Source of the DNA: Bacteroidales bacterium
GTDB taxonomy: Bacteria > Bacteroidota > Bacteroidia > Bacteroidales > TTA-H9
Assembly (NCBI GenBank): GCA_028689615.1
Contig: JAQVCV010000009.1
Coordinates: forward strand, 1-64,000
DNA length: 64,000 nt
Direction: 5' to 3'
The notes under the pieces were generated by a model. That model made no database searches and was not told the DNA's origin. It saw only the letters and a program-made list of their open reading frames with translations. A program made the translations under genes and the position numbers. Every line of letters begins with the position of its first letter. Within the stretch, counting starts at the first letter, position 1. This document shows positions 46,826 through 55,187 of the stretch, piece by piece.

Positions 46826-47567
46826 AAAAAACAAACTTAAAGCGCTGAGGAAAACCATTGTCCAATCGCTTAAAAAGATCGATAGCCGTGGATGGAGTTT
46901 CCTCCCATGGGTTCGTATCAGCATTAAAGTCACAGGCTTACCAACACTGGCTGATTATCTGACCGACCAGACTCTGCAGGCTTTTCCTTTGCCCCGGGCC
47001 TTCCCAAAACTGGCCGGCGATTCGTTTCTGATAACCTCGCCCGGCAGCTCTGTTGATTCGATTGTAAAAAAACCACAGGAAAACATCCTGCTGATGAAAT
47101 GCGCCGAGAACGGCACTCTTCTTCAACTGTTGGGGTCAACCCGCGTATCAGGTTTCGATGTTTCTGATTCGCTCATCCAACATTTAATCTTTCATGAAAC
47201 AGTAGCCGACACGATGAAGCACAGCGCTGTTGTGTTTGCCGAACCCGATAACCTGCTTCGATTGGGGTCGGTTCTTAATTATCAAAATGCCTTTTCGCCG
47301 CTTCAGCAGTTGCTGGCGGCCTGGCCACCTGTCACCAGTCTGCTTGATCTTTCAGAAAGCAACCAACTTTGTCAAATCTATAACGAAGATCCTTCCGGAT
47401 ATCGGATGGCCGGTTTCTTTCCGGGGGTAGTGCTTTGGGAGAGACATGGCGTGTATGTGGCTCACAAGAAACTTGCCGCAGCCATTACCATGCTTGAAGC
47501 TGCCGAAAAAGCTGCAGGTTTGTGTCTGTCCGATGTTGCCGCACCTGCCAAAATATTAACGGATTAG
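46809..47567 (+). CDS. Class II aldolase-like protein without zinc ligands (RhaD-like pseudoenzyme)
   Basis: 252 residues from ATG 46809. By eye it aligns along its length with rhamnulose-1-phosphate aldolase: a LAGDSFLITSPGSSVDSI strand, HLIFHETVADTM helix, AVVFAEPDNLLRLGSVL and VVLWERHGVYVAHKKL. Where RhaD has the zinc pair H-x-H (MHCHATN), this protein has F143-A-E145, and the catalytic Glu before the helix is Asp; only the third His (H213) remains. The N-terminal GGN phosphate loop is also absent. It overlaps the PfkB kinase gene by 17 bp. Catalytic activity is doubtful; a regulatory or scaffold role is possible. Homology is inferred from pattern, not search. Confidence 0.6.
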   Translation: MAPKTEKNKLKALRKTIVQSLKKIDSRGWSFLPWVRISIKVTGLPTLADYLTDQTLQAFPLPRAFPKLAGDSFLITSPGSSVDSIVKKPQENILLMKCAENGTLLQLLGSTRVSGFDVSDSLIQHLIFHETVADTMKHSAVVFAEPDNLLRLGSVLNYQNAFSPLQQLLAAWPPVTSLLDLSESNQLCQIYNEDPSGYRMAGFFPGVVLWERHGVYVAHKKLAAAITMLEAAEKAAGLCLSDVAAPAKILTD

Positions 47568-47596
47568 AAAATTATTAATAATTAGTTGTATAAACC

Positions 47597-49558
47597 ATGA
47601 AACTAAAAAATATCCTAACCTTTCTGGTGGCGTTTGTTTTTGCTTCCACCCAAGTTGTCGCTGATGATTTAAAGCAAATAATTGCCAATGCCGGCCAATC
47701 GTCTGATTATGATGGCGCCGGTGTTGTTGTGGTATTCGACAGCACCTTGGTTAAGGTGATGCCTACTGGTTTGAGCCACATGTATCAACACAAACTGGTA
47801 AAAATACTTACCGAACAAGGGGGACTCGACAACCGAACTCTGATTTTTGGCTACGACCCTTTGTCGGCGTGGGCAGAAATCCAGAGTGTGCGGATCATTC
47901 GGAAAAGCGGAGATGTTGATGTATTCGATTTGAAACAAGTGAAAGATTACGCGGCACCTGCCCGGATGATCTATTGGGGTGCCCGCGAGTTGATGGCCGA
48001 TCTGGGTCGCCTTGAACCCGGCGATGCCGTGGAGGTTAGGTTCTATCGAAAAGGCTTTACCTATGCCCTTTTGCAAACAGGCTCCGATCCCGATGAGCAG
48101 TACATACCCCCCATGCGTGGTCATTACTACGACATTGTCCCTTTCTGGAGTTCTGATCCGGTGATTGAAAAGGTTTACCGTGTTTGTCTCCCGAAAGATA
48201 AGCCTGTTCAGTATTCGGTTTACAACGGAAACCTGGCGTCATCACTCTTGTTTAAAGGCGATAAAATGGTTTACACCTTCAGCCTTAAAAACATCCGCCC
48301 GCTAAAAACTGAGCCCTCGATGGTGGCAATGTCGGATGTAGCACCCAAACTGCTTTTGAGCACCAGTCCCGACTGGGAAGCTAAATCCATGTGGTTCTAT
48401 GGAGTTAATGAAGATTATGGAAGCTTTAAAAGCAACAAGGAGATTGATGCAAAAGTAAACGAAGTGCTAAAAGGAGCCCGCACAGAGCTTGACTCTATCA
48501 GTTTGTTAACTCACTGGGTGGCCGACGAAATTCGCTACTCGGGTATTTCGATGGGGAAAGGAGAAGGCTACACATTACACAGCGGCGCGATGAATTTCAC
48601 TGATCGCTGCGGTGTATGCAAAGATAAAGCCGGCATGCTCATCACCATGCTTAGGGCAGCCGGTTTCAAATCGTATGCTGCCATGACCATGGCGGGCGAA
48701 CGCATCGACCGGATTCCTGCCGATCAGTTTAACCATTCGGTAACTGTGGTGCAGCGTCGTTCAGGAGAGTATATGCTGCTCGACCCCACCTGGGTGCCCT
48801 TTGTGAGAGAACTGTGGTCGAGTGCCGAGCAGCAACAAAATTATCTGATGGGACTTCCTAAAGGAGCCGATTTAATGGAAACCCCCGTTTCGGCCCCTGA
48901 AAACCATTACCTGAGGATGGCCGCAGTTTGGAAAATTTCACAAGATGGAACTCTCGAAGGGGAGATCACACTTACAGCTGAAGGACAGACAGATGCATCG
49001 GTCAGAAGTATTTTTTCGCGATCGGCTCCCGATGCATGGAACTCAAACCTCGAAAAAGAGATCTTGCGTTTGGCTCCTACCGCCCACATCACCTCGATGG
49101 ATTATACCAATCCGGATGAATATCAAAAACAACCTGTTTCAATCACAGTGCGATTTGCAGCTCCTGCCTACGCGTTGGTTTCAAACGATGCTATTGTTTT
49201 CAAGCCTTTTGCTGCCGGGGGATTCTTCAGCAGAGCCCAGTCACATCTTTACATGAACACGAATGTTGAGAACAGACAATTCGATTTCCGCGACCGCTGC
49301 AGCCGGTTGATAGAAATAACCGAAAGTTTCGAATTGCCCGAGGGTTACCAAATGACCACACCGGCCTCCGTGGCAAAACTGGGCAACGAAACCGCCTCTT
49401 ACCAACGCGATGTTGTTCAGCAAAGCAACACGCTCACTATAAACGAAAAAGTGGTGTTGGGAAAACGCATTTACAAAGCCGATGAGTGGCCTGTTTATCG
49501 CGATGTTGTAAAAAAACAAAAAGAACTTACAACAAAAGAAATAGTTCTCAAGAAGTGA
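47597..49558 (+). CDS. DUF3857 and transglutaminase-domain secreted protein
   Basis: 653 residues. Signal peptide about 1-22 (ending VVAD). DUF3857 beta domain about 40-235. The transglutaminase/protease-like core is near 295-410, with Cys in RCGVCKDKAGMLITMLRAAGF, His in FNHSVTVV and Asp in MLLDPTW, a plausible triad. The C-terminal part is a beta region. This family is common in Bacteroidota and probably acts on proteins in the periplasm or at the surface; substrate unknown. It starts 29 bp after the aldolase-like gene. Confidence 0.88.
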   Translation: MKLKNILTFLVAFVFASTQVVADDLKQIIANAGQSSDYDGAGVVVVFDSTLVKVMPTGLSHMYQHKLVKILTEQGGLDNRTLIFGYDPLSAWAEIQSVRIIRKSGDVDVFDLKQVKDYAAPARMIYWGARELMADLGRLEPGDAVEVRFYRKGFTYALLQTGSDPDEQYIPPMRGHYYDIVPFWSSDPVIEKVYRVCLPKDKPVQYSVYNGNLASSLLFKGDKMVYTFSLKNIRPLKTEPSMVAMSDVAPKLLLSTSPDWEAKSMWFYGVNEDYGSFKSNKEIDAKVNEVLKGARTELDSISLLTHWVADEIRYSGISMGKGEGYTLHSGAMNFTDRCGVCKDKAGMLITMLRAAGFKSYAAMTMAGERIDRIPADQFNHSVTVVQRRSGEYMLLDPTWVPFVRELWSSAEQQQNYLMGLPKGADLMETPVSAPENHYLRMAAVWKISQDGTLEGEITLTAEGQTDASVRSIFSRSAPDAWNSNLEKEILRLAPTAHITSMDYTNPDEYQKQPVSITVRFAAPAYALVSNDAIVFKPFAAGGFFSRAQSHLYMNTNVENRQFDFRDRCSRLIEITESFELPEGYQMTTPASVAKLGNETASYQRDVVQQSNTLTINEKVVLGKRIYKADEWPVYRDVVKKQKELTTKEIVLKK

Positions 49559-49639
49559 ACCTCCCTGATCTTTCGTTTTACGACATCTGATACATGAAAA
49601 ACATGATTTACTAAAATTGCATGTTGAATCATTCACAAC

Positions 49640-49671
49640 AACCCGTCTGCCATCAGGCCGACGGGTTTTTT
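49640..49671 (+). terminator. Intrinsic terminator of the DUF3857 gene
   Basis: Stem AACCCGTC / GACGGGTT with a 12-base loop and a T-run, about 80 bp after the stop. Confidence 0.8.
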
Positions 49672-49756
49672 GTTTCTGCGGCCTGTTTCGCCCAAACACA
49701 AGAAATGTTGTACCAGATTTATAAAATATCATAACAACCCTCCTTCATTCTCGCTT

Positions 49757-49764
49757 TACATTTG
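49757..49764 (+). promoter_or_regulatory. -7 box of the RRE/ATP-grasp/decarboxylase operon
   Basis: TACATTTG matches TAnnTTTG exactly, 30 bp before the ATG at 49795, and lies beyond the upstream terminator. It marks the likely start of the four-gene unit. Confidence 0.5.
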
Positions 49765-49794
49765 CAGTGAAAAATTTTTAATTAAGATGTTTCT

Positions 49795-50592
49795 ATGAAA
49801 AGAATGCTTTTTGTAATGGTCTCAATTGTTTTTGCTCTCCCGATGTTAACCAATGCCCAGTTGACACTCGAAAAAACTTATTCCGGGGTATCGGCTGGAG
49901 TAGCTCAAACAGAAACCTATGGCAGCAAATACTATGTGATGGATGTTTCGTCCGCTCAGTGTAAAATTTATAACCTTGACCACTCGCTTTGGAAAACCAT
50001 CACGTTGAGTGTCCCATCCAATTACTATCTGTACGATATACAATATGTTACAGATCATCTGTTCAACAGCGATAACTCCATCGAATTGCTTTATGTTTGC
50101 TACAACTACAACTCCACAGGGCAATACTACACTTATGAAACCAGAGTAGTTACCGAAACAGGCGCACAATTGCTGGCACTACCCGGTGCTGGTTACAACT
50201 GGATTACCGACGTTGCCGGAGCAGGCACAAAGCTTTTTTCCTATATTTACGATTATTCCGTTTCGCCTTACACAGTCACAACAAAAGTATATGCCATACC
50301 AGGAAACCTGCCATCGGTGGTGAACGAGAACCTAAAAAACGTTAACGCGAAAGCATGGCCCAACCCTGTTTCGGGTAGCCTTAATATTGAGTTTGATTTG
50401 CCTAAAGATGTGCCTTCGGCCAACCTGATAATCCGCAACCTCTCTGGTCAGGTTGTCAGGAGCTTTCATGTTGATGGATATTTCGGCAACCTGATGGTAG
50501 ATGCTTCCGGGCTGGCTTCAGGAACCTATTTTTGGAGCCTTGAAGGGGTTGGGCTGAAAACGGTTGCACATAAACTAATTGTATCACATTAA
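49795..50592 (+). CDS. Small T9SS-secreted protein
   Basis: 265 residues. Signal peptide about 1-21 (ending TNAQ). A beta-rich Tyr-heavy middle (SKYYVMDVSSAQC, YLYDIQYV) of unknown fold is followed by a T9SS type A sorting domain (about 185-265: AWPNPVSGSLNIEF, then VIRNLSGQVV-like NLIIRNLSGQVV, closing GVGLKTVAHKLIVSH). It is 12 bp upstream of the RRE gene, so it is probably made with the peptide-modifying genes and could be their surface product or partner. No catalytic motif seen. Confidence 0.82.
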   Translation: MKRMLFVMVSIVFALPMLTNAQLTLEKTYSGVSAGVAQTETYGSKYYVMDVSSAQCKIYNLDHSLWKTITLSVPSNYYLYDIQYVTDHLFNSDNSIELLYVCYNYNSTGQYYTYETRVVTETGAQLLALPGAGYNWITDVAGAGTKLFSYIYDYSVSPYTVTTKVYAIPGNLPSVVNENLKNVNAKAWPNPVSGSLNIEFDLPKDVPSANLIIRNLSGQVVRSFHVDGYFGNLMVDASGLASGTYFWSLEGVGLKTVAHKLIVSH

Positions 50593-50604
50593 AAAAATAC
50601 GGTT

Positions 50605-50865
50605 ATGAGGATTAAAAAGAACATTGCTATCAGCGAATCGGGATTTTTGTTTAATCCCATTACAGGCGAGTCGTTTACTGTTAACCCAATTGGCACAGAG
50701 ATCATCCAGATGTTGAGCGACGGCCGATCGGGCGATGAGATTTCAGGCGCCATTTGCGACAGGTACCAAGTGGATCGGAATACCTTCGAGAAAGATTTGG
50801 CCGATTTTCTGGGAATGCTCGATCACTATCACATAAGCCAACGTCATGAGCAAGAGGAAGCTTAA
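50605..50865 (+). CDS. PqqD-like RRE (RiPP recognition element) protein
   Basis: 86 residues, the size of free-standing PqqD. It shows the family pattern: an N-terminal beta pair with GFLFNPITGESFTVNPIGTEI, then IIQMLSDGRSGDEISGAI and a FEKDLADFLGMLDHYH helix. PqqD-type domains hold leader peptides during RiPP modification. It overlaps the ATP-grasp gene by 20 bp, implying coupling. Its leader would be expected nearby; a candidate is the N-terminus of the third gene. Confidence 0.82.
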   Translation: MRIKKNIAISESGFLFNPITGESFTVNPIGTEIIQMLSDGRSGDEISGAICDRYQVDRNTFEKDLADFLGMLDHYHISQRHEQEEA

Positions 50866-51892
50866 CATTGCTGTGACGGGGCTGAACGCCATCGACAGTC
50901 CCGGGCCCGGTGTTGCCGTGATCAGGGGACTGTTGGAGGCCAGCTCGTTCGAGGCAAACATCATTGGTTTTGCCTATGAATCGCTCGAACCCGGCATCTA
51001 CATGCACCATTTGGTAAGCAAAACCTATCAGGTACCCTACCCTTCGGCAGGGATTGAAGTGCTCTACGACAGGATTTGCTACATTCATCAGAAAGAACAT
51101 CTTGATGTTATCATTCCTAATTTCGACGCCGAATTGTATTCCTACATCAAACTAGAGGATGAGCTCAAGGCTCTTGGAATCAGCCTTTTTCTTCCAACCA
51201 TGGAGCAATTCGAGGAGCGGCATAAGGTAAACCTTCCCGAATTTGGGAAAAAATACAACATCAAGGTACCTAAGAGCAAGGCCATCTACGAACTCTCCGA
51301 TATTTTTGATTTGCAAAAAGAGTTTGAATTGCCTGTGGTGGTAAAAGGAAAGTTCTACGATGCAGGAATTGCCTACAATACCGAACAGATCAGAAGCCAC
51401 TTCTTAAAGATCAGCGCGAAATGGGGTCTTCCTATCATCATTCAGGAGTTTATACATGGCGCAGAGTTTAATGTAACCGGTCTGGGCGACGGTTTGGGCA
51501 ATACAATCGCGGCTGTTCCGATGCGGAAACAATACATCACCGATAAAGGGAAAGCCTGGGGCGGAATCAGCATTGCCGATCAACAAATGCTTGATCTCAC
51601 CGACCATTTCATCCGCTCAACCCACTGGAGAGGTGGCTTCGAGCTGGAGTTGATGAAGGACAAGAAAAACGAGTTCTACCTACTTGAAATAAACCCTCGC
51701 ATTCCCGCCTGGATTTACCTGGCCGTCGGCGTTGGTCAAAACATCCCGGAAGCCTTGGTGCAATTGGCCCTTGGCCTAAAAGTAGAACCCTACGCTACGT
51801 ATGCCATTGGGAAAATGTTCATCAGGTATGCTTGGGATATGATCGTTGATATATCAGAATTTCAACAAATTAGCACAACAGGAGAATTATAA
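50846..51892 (+). CDS. ATP-grasp ligase
   Basis: 348 residues. The N-terminal domain (IAVTGLNAIDSPGPGVAVIRG) and the ATP-grasp core are visible: a VVVKGKFYDAGIAYN strand with the ATP-binding Lys, the IIIQEFIHGAEFNVTG linker segment and FYLLEINPRIPAWIYLAVG with the Mg-binding Glu and Asn. The fold is like carbamoyl-phosphate synthetase and peptide ligases. ATP-grasp enzymes join a carboxylate to an amine through an acyl phosphate; here the partners would be a leader-bearing peptide or protein and an amino compound. The start overlaps the RRE gene. Confidence 0.87.
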   Translation: MSKRKLNIAVTGLNAIDSPGPGVAVIRGLLEASSFEANIIGFAYESLEPGIYMHHLVSKTYQVPYPSAGIEVLYDRICYIHQKEHLDVIIPNFDAELYSYIKLEDELKALGISLFLPTMEQFEERHKVNLPEFGKKYNIKVPKSKAIYELSDIFDLQKEFELPVVVKGKFYDAGIAYNTEQIRSHFLKISAKWGLPIIIQEFIHGAEFNVTGLGDGLGNTIAAVPMRKQYITDKGKAWGGISIADQQMLDLTDHFIRSTHWRGGFELELMKDKKNEFYLLEINPRIPAWIYLAVGVGQNIPEALVQLALGLKVEPYATYAIGKMFIRYAWDMIVDISEFQQISTTGEL

Positions 51893-51903
51893 AATTATCA
51901 GTC

Positions 51904-53262
51904 ATGGAAAAATTTAGATATGAAAGGCCGGTGGTAAGAAAGCTTGAAAGCGAAATGCCTAACAAATTTGGTATGCGAACCGAATACCGACCAACAACCC
52001 ACATCGAAGGTGTAGCAGTGAAAGACTTGCTGGCCACCTACGGCTCTCCATTGTTTGTTATATCGGAGAAAACACTTCGGAATCAGTTTCGTAAAGCCCG
52101 AAAAGCCTTCACAACCCGTTATCCCCGCGTACAGTTCGCATGGTCGTATAAAACCAATTACATGAGTGCCGTATGCAACGTTTTTCATCAGGAGGGCAGT
52201 TGGGCTGAGGTAGTTTCGGGTTTCGAGTTCCAAAAAGCCCTGGGAAATGGCGTGCAGGGCAGCAAAATAATCTTCAACGGACCCGACAAGACCGAGCCAG
52301 ATCTAGAGATGGCCATCCAGCACAATGCTTTAATTCATATCGACCACCTTGATGAACTTTACACCCTCACCGACCTGGCAGAGAGGCTTAAAACCCGGCC
52401 CCGGGTTGCTATCAGGGTTAATATGGACACAGGCGTGTATCCCATCTGGGATCGCTTCGGGTTTAACTACGAAAACGGACAAGCCTGGGATGCCCTGAAC
52501 AAAATCATGCATTCGGGCAAACTGGAATTGGTGGGGTTGCATTGCCACATTGGAACCTTCATGATTTCAACACAGGCTTATGCCATAGCTGCCGGAAAAC
52601 TGGCCGAACTGGCAATTGGCGTTCGCCGGAAATTTAACCACACCGTAAAATATATCGACCTGGGCGGAGGTTTTACCTCGAAAAACACCCTGAAAGGGGC
52701 CTATTTGCCCGGAAGCGACACCAACCCAACCTTCGACGATTATGCCGAAGCCATAAGCACTGCTTTGCTTAATGCCGACTTTGGTTCTGACCAACTGCCC
52801 ACACTGATTTTAGAAACCGGCCGTGCCCTGGTTGATGAAGCGGGATACCTGCTGGGTACGGTGATCAGCAATAAAAGATCGTCGAAAGGGAAACGAATTA
52901 CCATTGTTGACATTGGTGTTAACCTGATGTTTACATCTTTCTGGTACGATCACCGTGTGACACCTGCTCAGGAATTCACCCAATACTCAGAAGACACTAC
53001 CCTCAACGGCCCGCTGTGCATGAATATCGATGTAATCAGAGAGTCGGTAAGCCTGCCGTTGCTCAACAAAGGCGATCACATCGTGGTGCACACAGTAGGA
53101 GCTTACAACATGACACAATGGATGCAGTTTATAACGCTCCGCCCTGCTGTTGTAATAATCGACATGGAAGGGAAACCACACATAATACGTGAAGTTGAGA
53201 CTCTTGGCACGGTAAACGGACAAGAAAGGGTGCCACAGCACCTGGCTTCTTTCGAGTTGTAG
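51904..53262 (+). CDS. Fold-III PLP decarboxylase with leader-like N-terminal extension
   Basis: 452 residues. Residues about 1-22 form an extension ahead of the usual DAP/ornithine decarboxylase start; it contains YERPVVRKLE, matching the Y-x-x-P-x-V-x-x-L pattern of lasso-type RiPP leaders bound by PqqD-like RREs. The PLP lysine is K83 in FAWSYKTNY; HCHIGT, IDLGGGF, ETGRALVDEAGYLLG and VGAYN follow as in diaminopimelate decarboxylases. Where DAP decarboxylases have C-E-S/x-D, this protein reads C372-M-N-I-D, so the acidic substrate residue after the Cys is missing. DAP is therefore uncertain as substrate. It starts 11 bp after the ATP-grasp gene. Confidence 0.85.
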   Translation: MEKFRYERPVVRKLESEMPNKFGMRTEYRPTTHIEGVAVKDLLATYGSPLFVISEKTLRNQFRKARKAFTTRYPRVQFAWSYKTNYMSAVCNVFHQEGSWAEVVSGFEFQKALGNGVQGSKIIFNGPDKTEPDLEMAIQHNALIHIDHLDELYTLTDLAERLKTRPRVAIRVNMDTGVYPIWDRFGFNYENGQAWDALNKIMHSGKLELVGLHCHIGTFMISTQAYAIAAGKLAELAIGVRRKFNHTVKYIDLGGGFTSKNTLKGAYLPGSDTNPTFDDYAEAISTALLNADFGSDQLPTLILETGRALVDEAGYLLGTVISNKRSSKGKRITIVDIGVNLMFTSFWYDHRVTPAQEFTQYSEDTTLNGPLCMNIDVIRESVSLPLLNKGDHIVVHTVGAYNMTQWMQFITLRPAVVIIDMEGKPHIIREVETLGTVNGQERVPQHLASFEL

Positions 53263-53290
53263 CCATATGCAAACAATTACCGGATGATGG

Positions 53291-53317
53291 GGCAGACAAC
53301 CACAGTGGCCGTCTGCC
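53291..53317 (+). terminator. Hairpin after the decarboxylase gene
   Basis: GGCAGAC / GTCTGCC with a 13-base loop, 28 bp beyond the stop; only a weak T-rich tail (TCACTTCT). It probably ends the RRE operon at least partly. Confidence 0.5.
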
Positions 53318-53354
53318 TCACTTCTGGTTGTTAGGAGTATTCATAATTAGTTAA

Positions 53355-53362
53355 TACTTTTG
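53355..53362 (+). promoter_or_regulatory. -7 box of the sensor kinase operon
   Basis: TACTTTTG matches TAnnTTTG exactly, 19 bp before the ATG at 53382; a TTG lies 24 bp upstream of it. Confidence 0.5.
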
Positions 53363-53381
53363 CTCACTCTGTAGATTTCTT

Positions 53382-55184
53382 ATGGGTAGAATTGTTCGAT
53401 ATAAGTATCTGTTTCACATTCTAATAGTGCTGTTTTTGCTGACAGAATGTGCTACAGTATGGTTGGTTGTTAGAAACTACAGAGAGAACCACCAAAGCTA
53501 TATTGAAAAGAATACACGTGAATTTGACATTGGATTGTCGGCCACTTTGAGACATTTTGAAGAGGTTGCACAATCGCTGCTGTTGACATCTGATTCCAAA
53601 AACCCGTTCACCCCCGCGGCACAGGCTCTCGACATGTTTGTTCAACACAGCTTTTCATCGGACACAACGGCGGTTTCGGGGCTTGACAAACTCTTTGACA
53701 GGCTGGTTAGCAGGGGCTTTAAAGGCTTCACCATCGCCGATTCAAACGGGGTTGCTCTCATCAGATTGCACAACCCAAATTTCAAAGCTGATACTTTGGA
53801 GAATCTTTTACCGCTGATGCACGAAGCCTCAAAAAACCAGAGTCCTGCAATAGGTTTCCATGCTGGCGGCATTGCTACCGGATATTGTGTAGTGATGCCC
53901 TTGCGAAATAGTTACAACCAGCTTTTTTATCTGTTGCTGGGAATCGACAATGTGGCCTTGCAACAAGAGATGAAAAAGATATTTCCATACGAATTTGTTT
54001 TCCTTATCAACAAAGAACAGGTTTTGCGATCGACGCCCTACCCCATGTTGTCGGGGTATCACTTCAGCGATCTAAGTGTAGATTATTTTTATGAGAGAAG
54101 CGACAGAGATGTAAGCAAACCTGGCATGAGGCACTACATCCCGCAAAGTGAGATTGTGCTTTTCAACCAAATAAACAAAAGAGAGATTGAAAGCGGAATA
54201 GATCGAAAACTCCCTTTTGGACTGCATGCTCAAACCGGGAATGGCACCAGCTATACAGGTCTGTTTTTCCCTGTTCATGGCCCCGACGGACAAATTGTAG
54301 CCTTTATCATCAGCTATTCTTCCGACTCAACTCTTAGCGATTACTACAACAACGGATTGATCATCATGTCCGTTTCGGTGTTGTTGGTCCTTTTTGTTTT
54401 CTTCTTTCTACTTTTCTTCGTTGTTACATTTCGAAGGCTGAGCCTTCAGAATATGCGGCTTGCCGAGTCGGAACGGCAATTGCAGGAGCTTAACAAGGCT
54501 AAAGACAAGTTTTTCAGCATTATAGCTCACGATCTGCGCAACCCCTTTCATGGGCTGGTTGGTCTGGCTGAGGTTCTTACCGAAGATTATGACGCCATGC
54601 CTGCCGAGAAAACGCGCCGGTTTCATCAGCTAATTTACGACAGCAGCCGGCAAGGCTATCAACTGGTGAACAACCTGCTTGAATGGACCCGTATGCAAAC
54701 GGGCCGGTTTGCCTTTAACCCCGAAAAACTTAATGTACAGAGGTTCGTCGGAGAAGTTGCTGATCAGTTGCGTTCGTCGATCGAGGCAAAAGGGATTGCT
54801 CTGGTTGTGGACGTTCCCGGACCTCTTTACCTGTATGCCGACCACCAAATGGTATGCGCCATCGTGAGAAATTTGTTGAGCAATGCCATCAAATTTTCGC
54901 ATCCGGGTGGAAAAATATTTGTCAGAGCGGTGCCGGTTGGCCAATACCTCCGCATCTCAATTGCTGACCAAGGGGTCGGGATGGACGGTCAAACAAAATC
55001 CGATCTCTGGAAGATCGAATTGAGCCATTCCTCCAAAGGAACACTGGGGGAGACTGGCACCGGACTGGGTTTGCTGCTTGTAAGAGAATTTGTTGAGCGG
55101 CACAAAGGTACCATCAGCGTGGAAAGCGAACCCGGACTGGGTACCACTTTTACAGTTTCTCTTCCATTAAACAAAACAATTTGA
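53382..55184 (+). CDS. Sensor histidine kinase with periplasmic Cache-like domain
   Basis: 600 residues. Membrane helices near 9-28 and 327-348 enclose a large periplasmic sensor (about 30-325) resembling double-Cache domains. A short coiled coil leads to HisKA with phospho-acceptor His in FFSIIAHDLRNPFHGLVGL, and HATPase with N-box LLSNAIKFS, G1 DQGVGMDG and G2 GTGLGLLLVREF. No HAMP or receiver domain. It is the first gene of the second unit, 3 bp before the aminotransferase, so signalling and amino-acid chemistry are linked by position. Confidence 0.92.
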   Translation: MGRIVRYKYLFHILIVLFLLTECATVWLVVRNYRENHQSYIEKNTREFDIGLSATLRHFEEVAQSLLLTSDSKNPFTPAAQALDMFVQHSFSSDTTAVSGLDKLFDRLVSRGFKGFTIADSNGVALIRLHNPNFKADTLENLLPLMHEASKNQSPAIGFHAGGIATGYCVVMPLRNSYNQLFYLLLGIDNVALQQEMKKIFPYEFVFLINKEQVLRSTPYPMLSGYHFSDLSVDYFYERSDRDVSKPGMRHYIPQSEIVLFNQINKREIESGIDRKLPFGLHAQTGNGTSYTGLFFPVHGPDGQIVAFIISYSSDSTLSDYYNNGLIIMSVSVLLVLFVFFFLLFFVVTFRRLSLQNMRLAESERQLQELNKAKDKFFSIIAHDLRNPFHGLVGLAEVLTEDYDAMPAEKTRRFHQLIYDSSRQGYQLVNNLLEWTRMQTGRFAFNPEKLNVQRFVGEVADQLRSSIEAKGIALVVDVPGPLYLYADHQMVCAIVRNLLSNAIKFSHPGGKIFVRAVPVGQYLRISIADQGVGMDGQTKSDLWKIELSHSSKGTLGETGTGLGLLLVREFVERHKGTISVESEPGLGTTFTVSLPLNKTI

Positions 55185-55187
55185 ATC

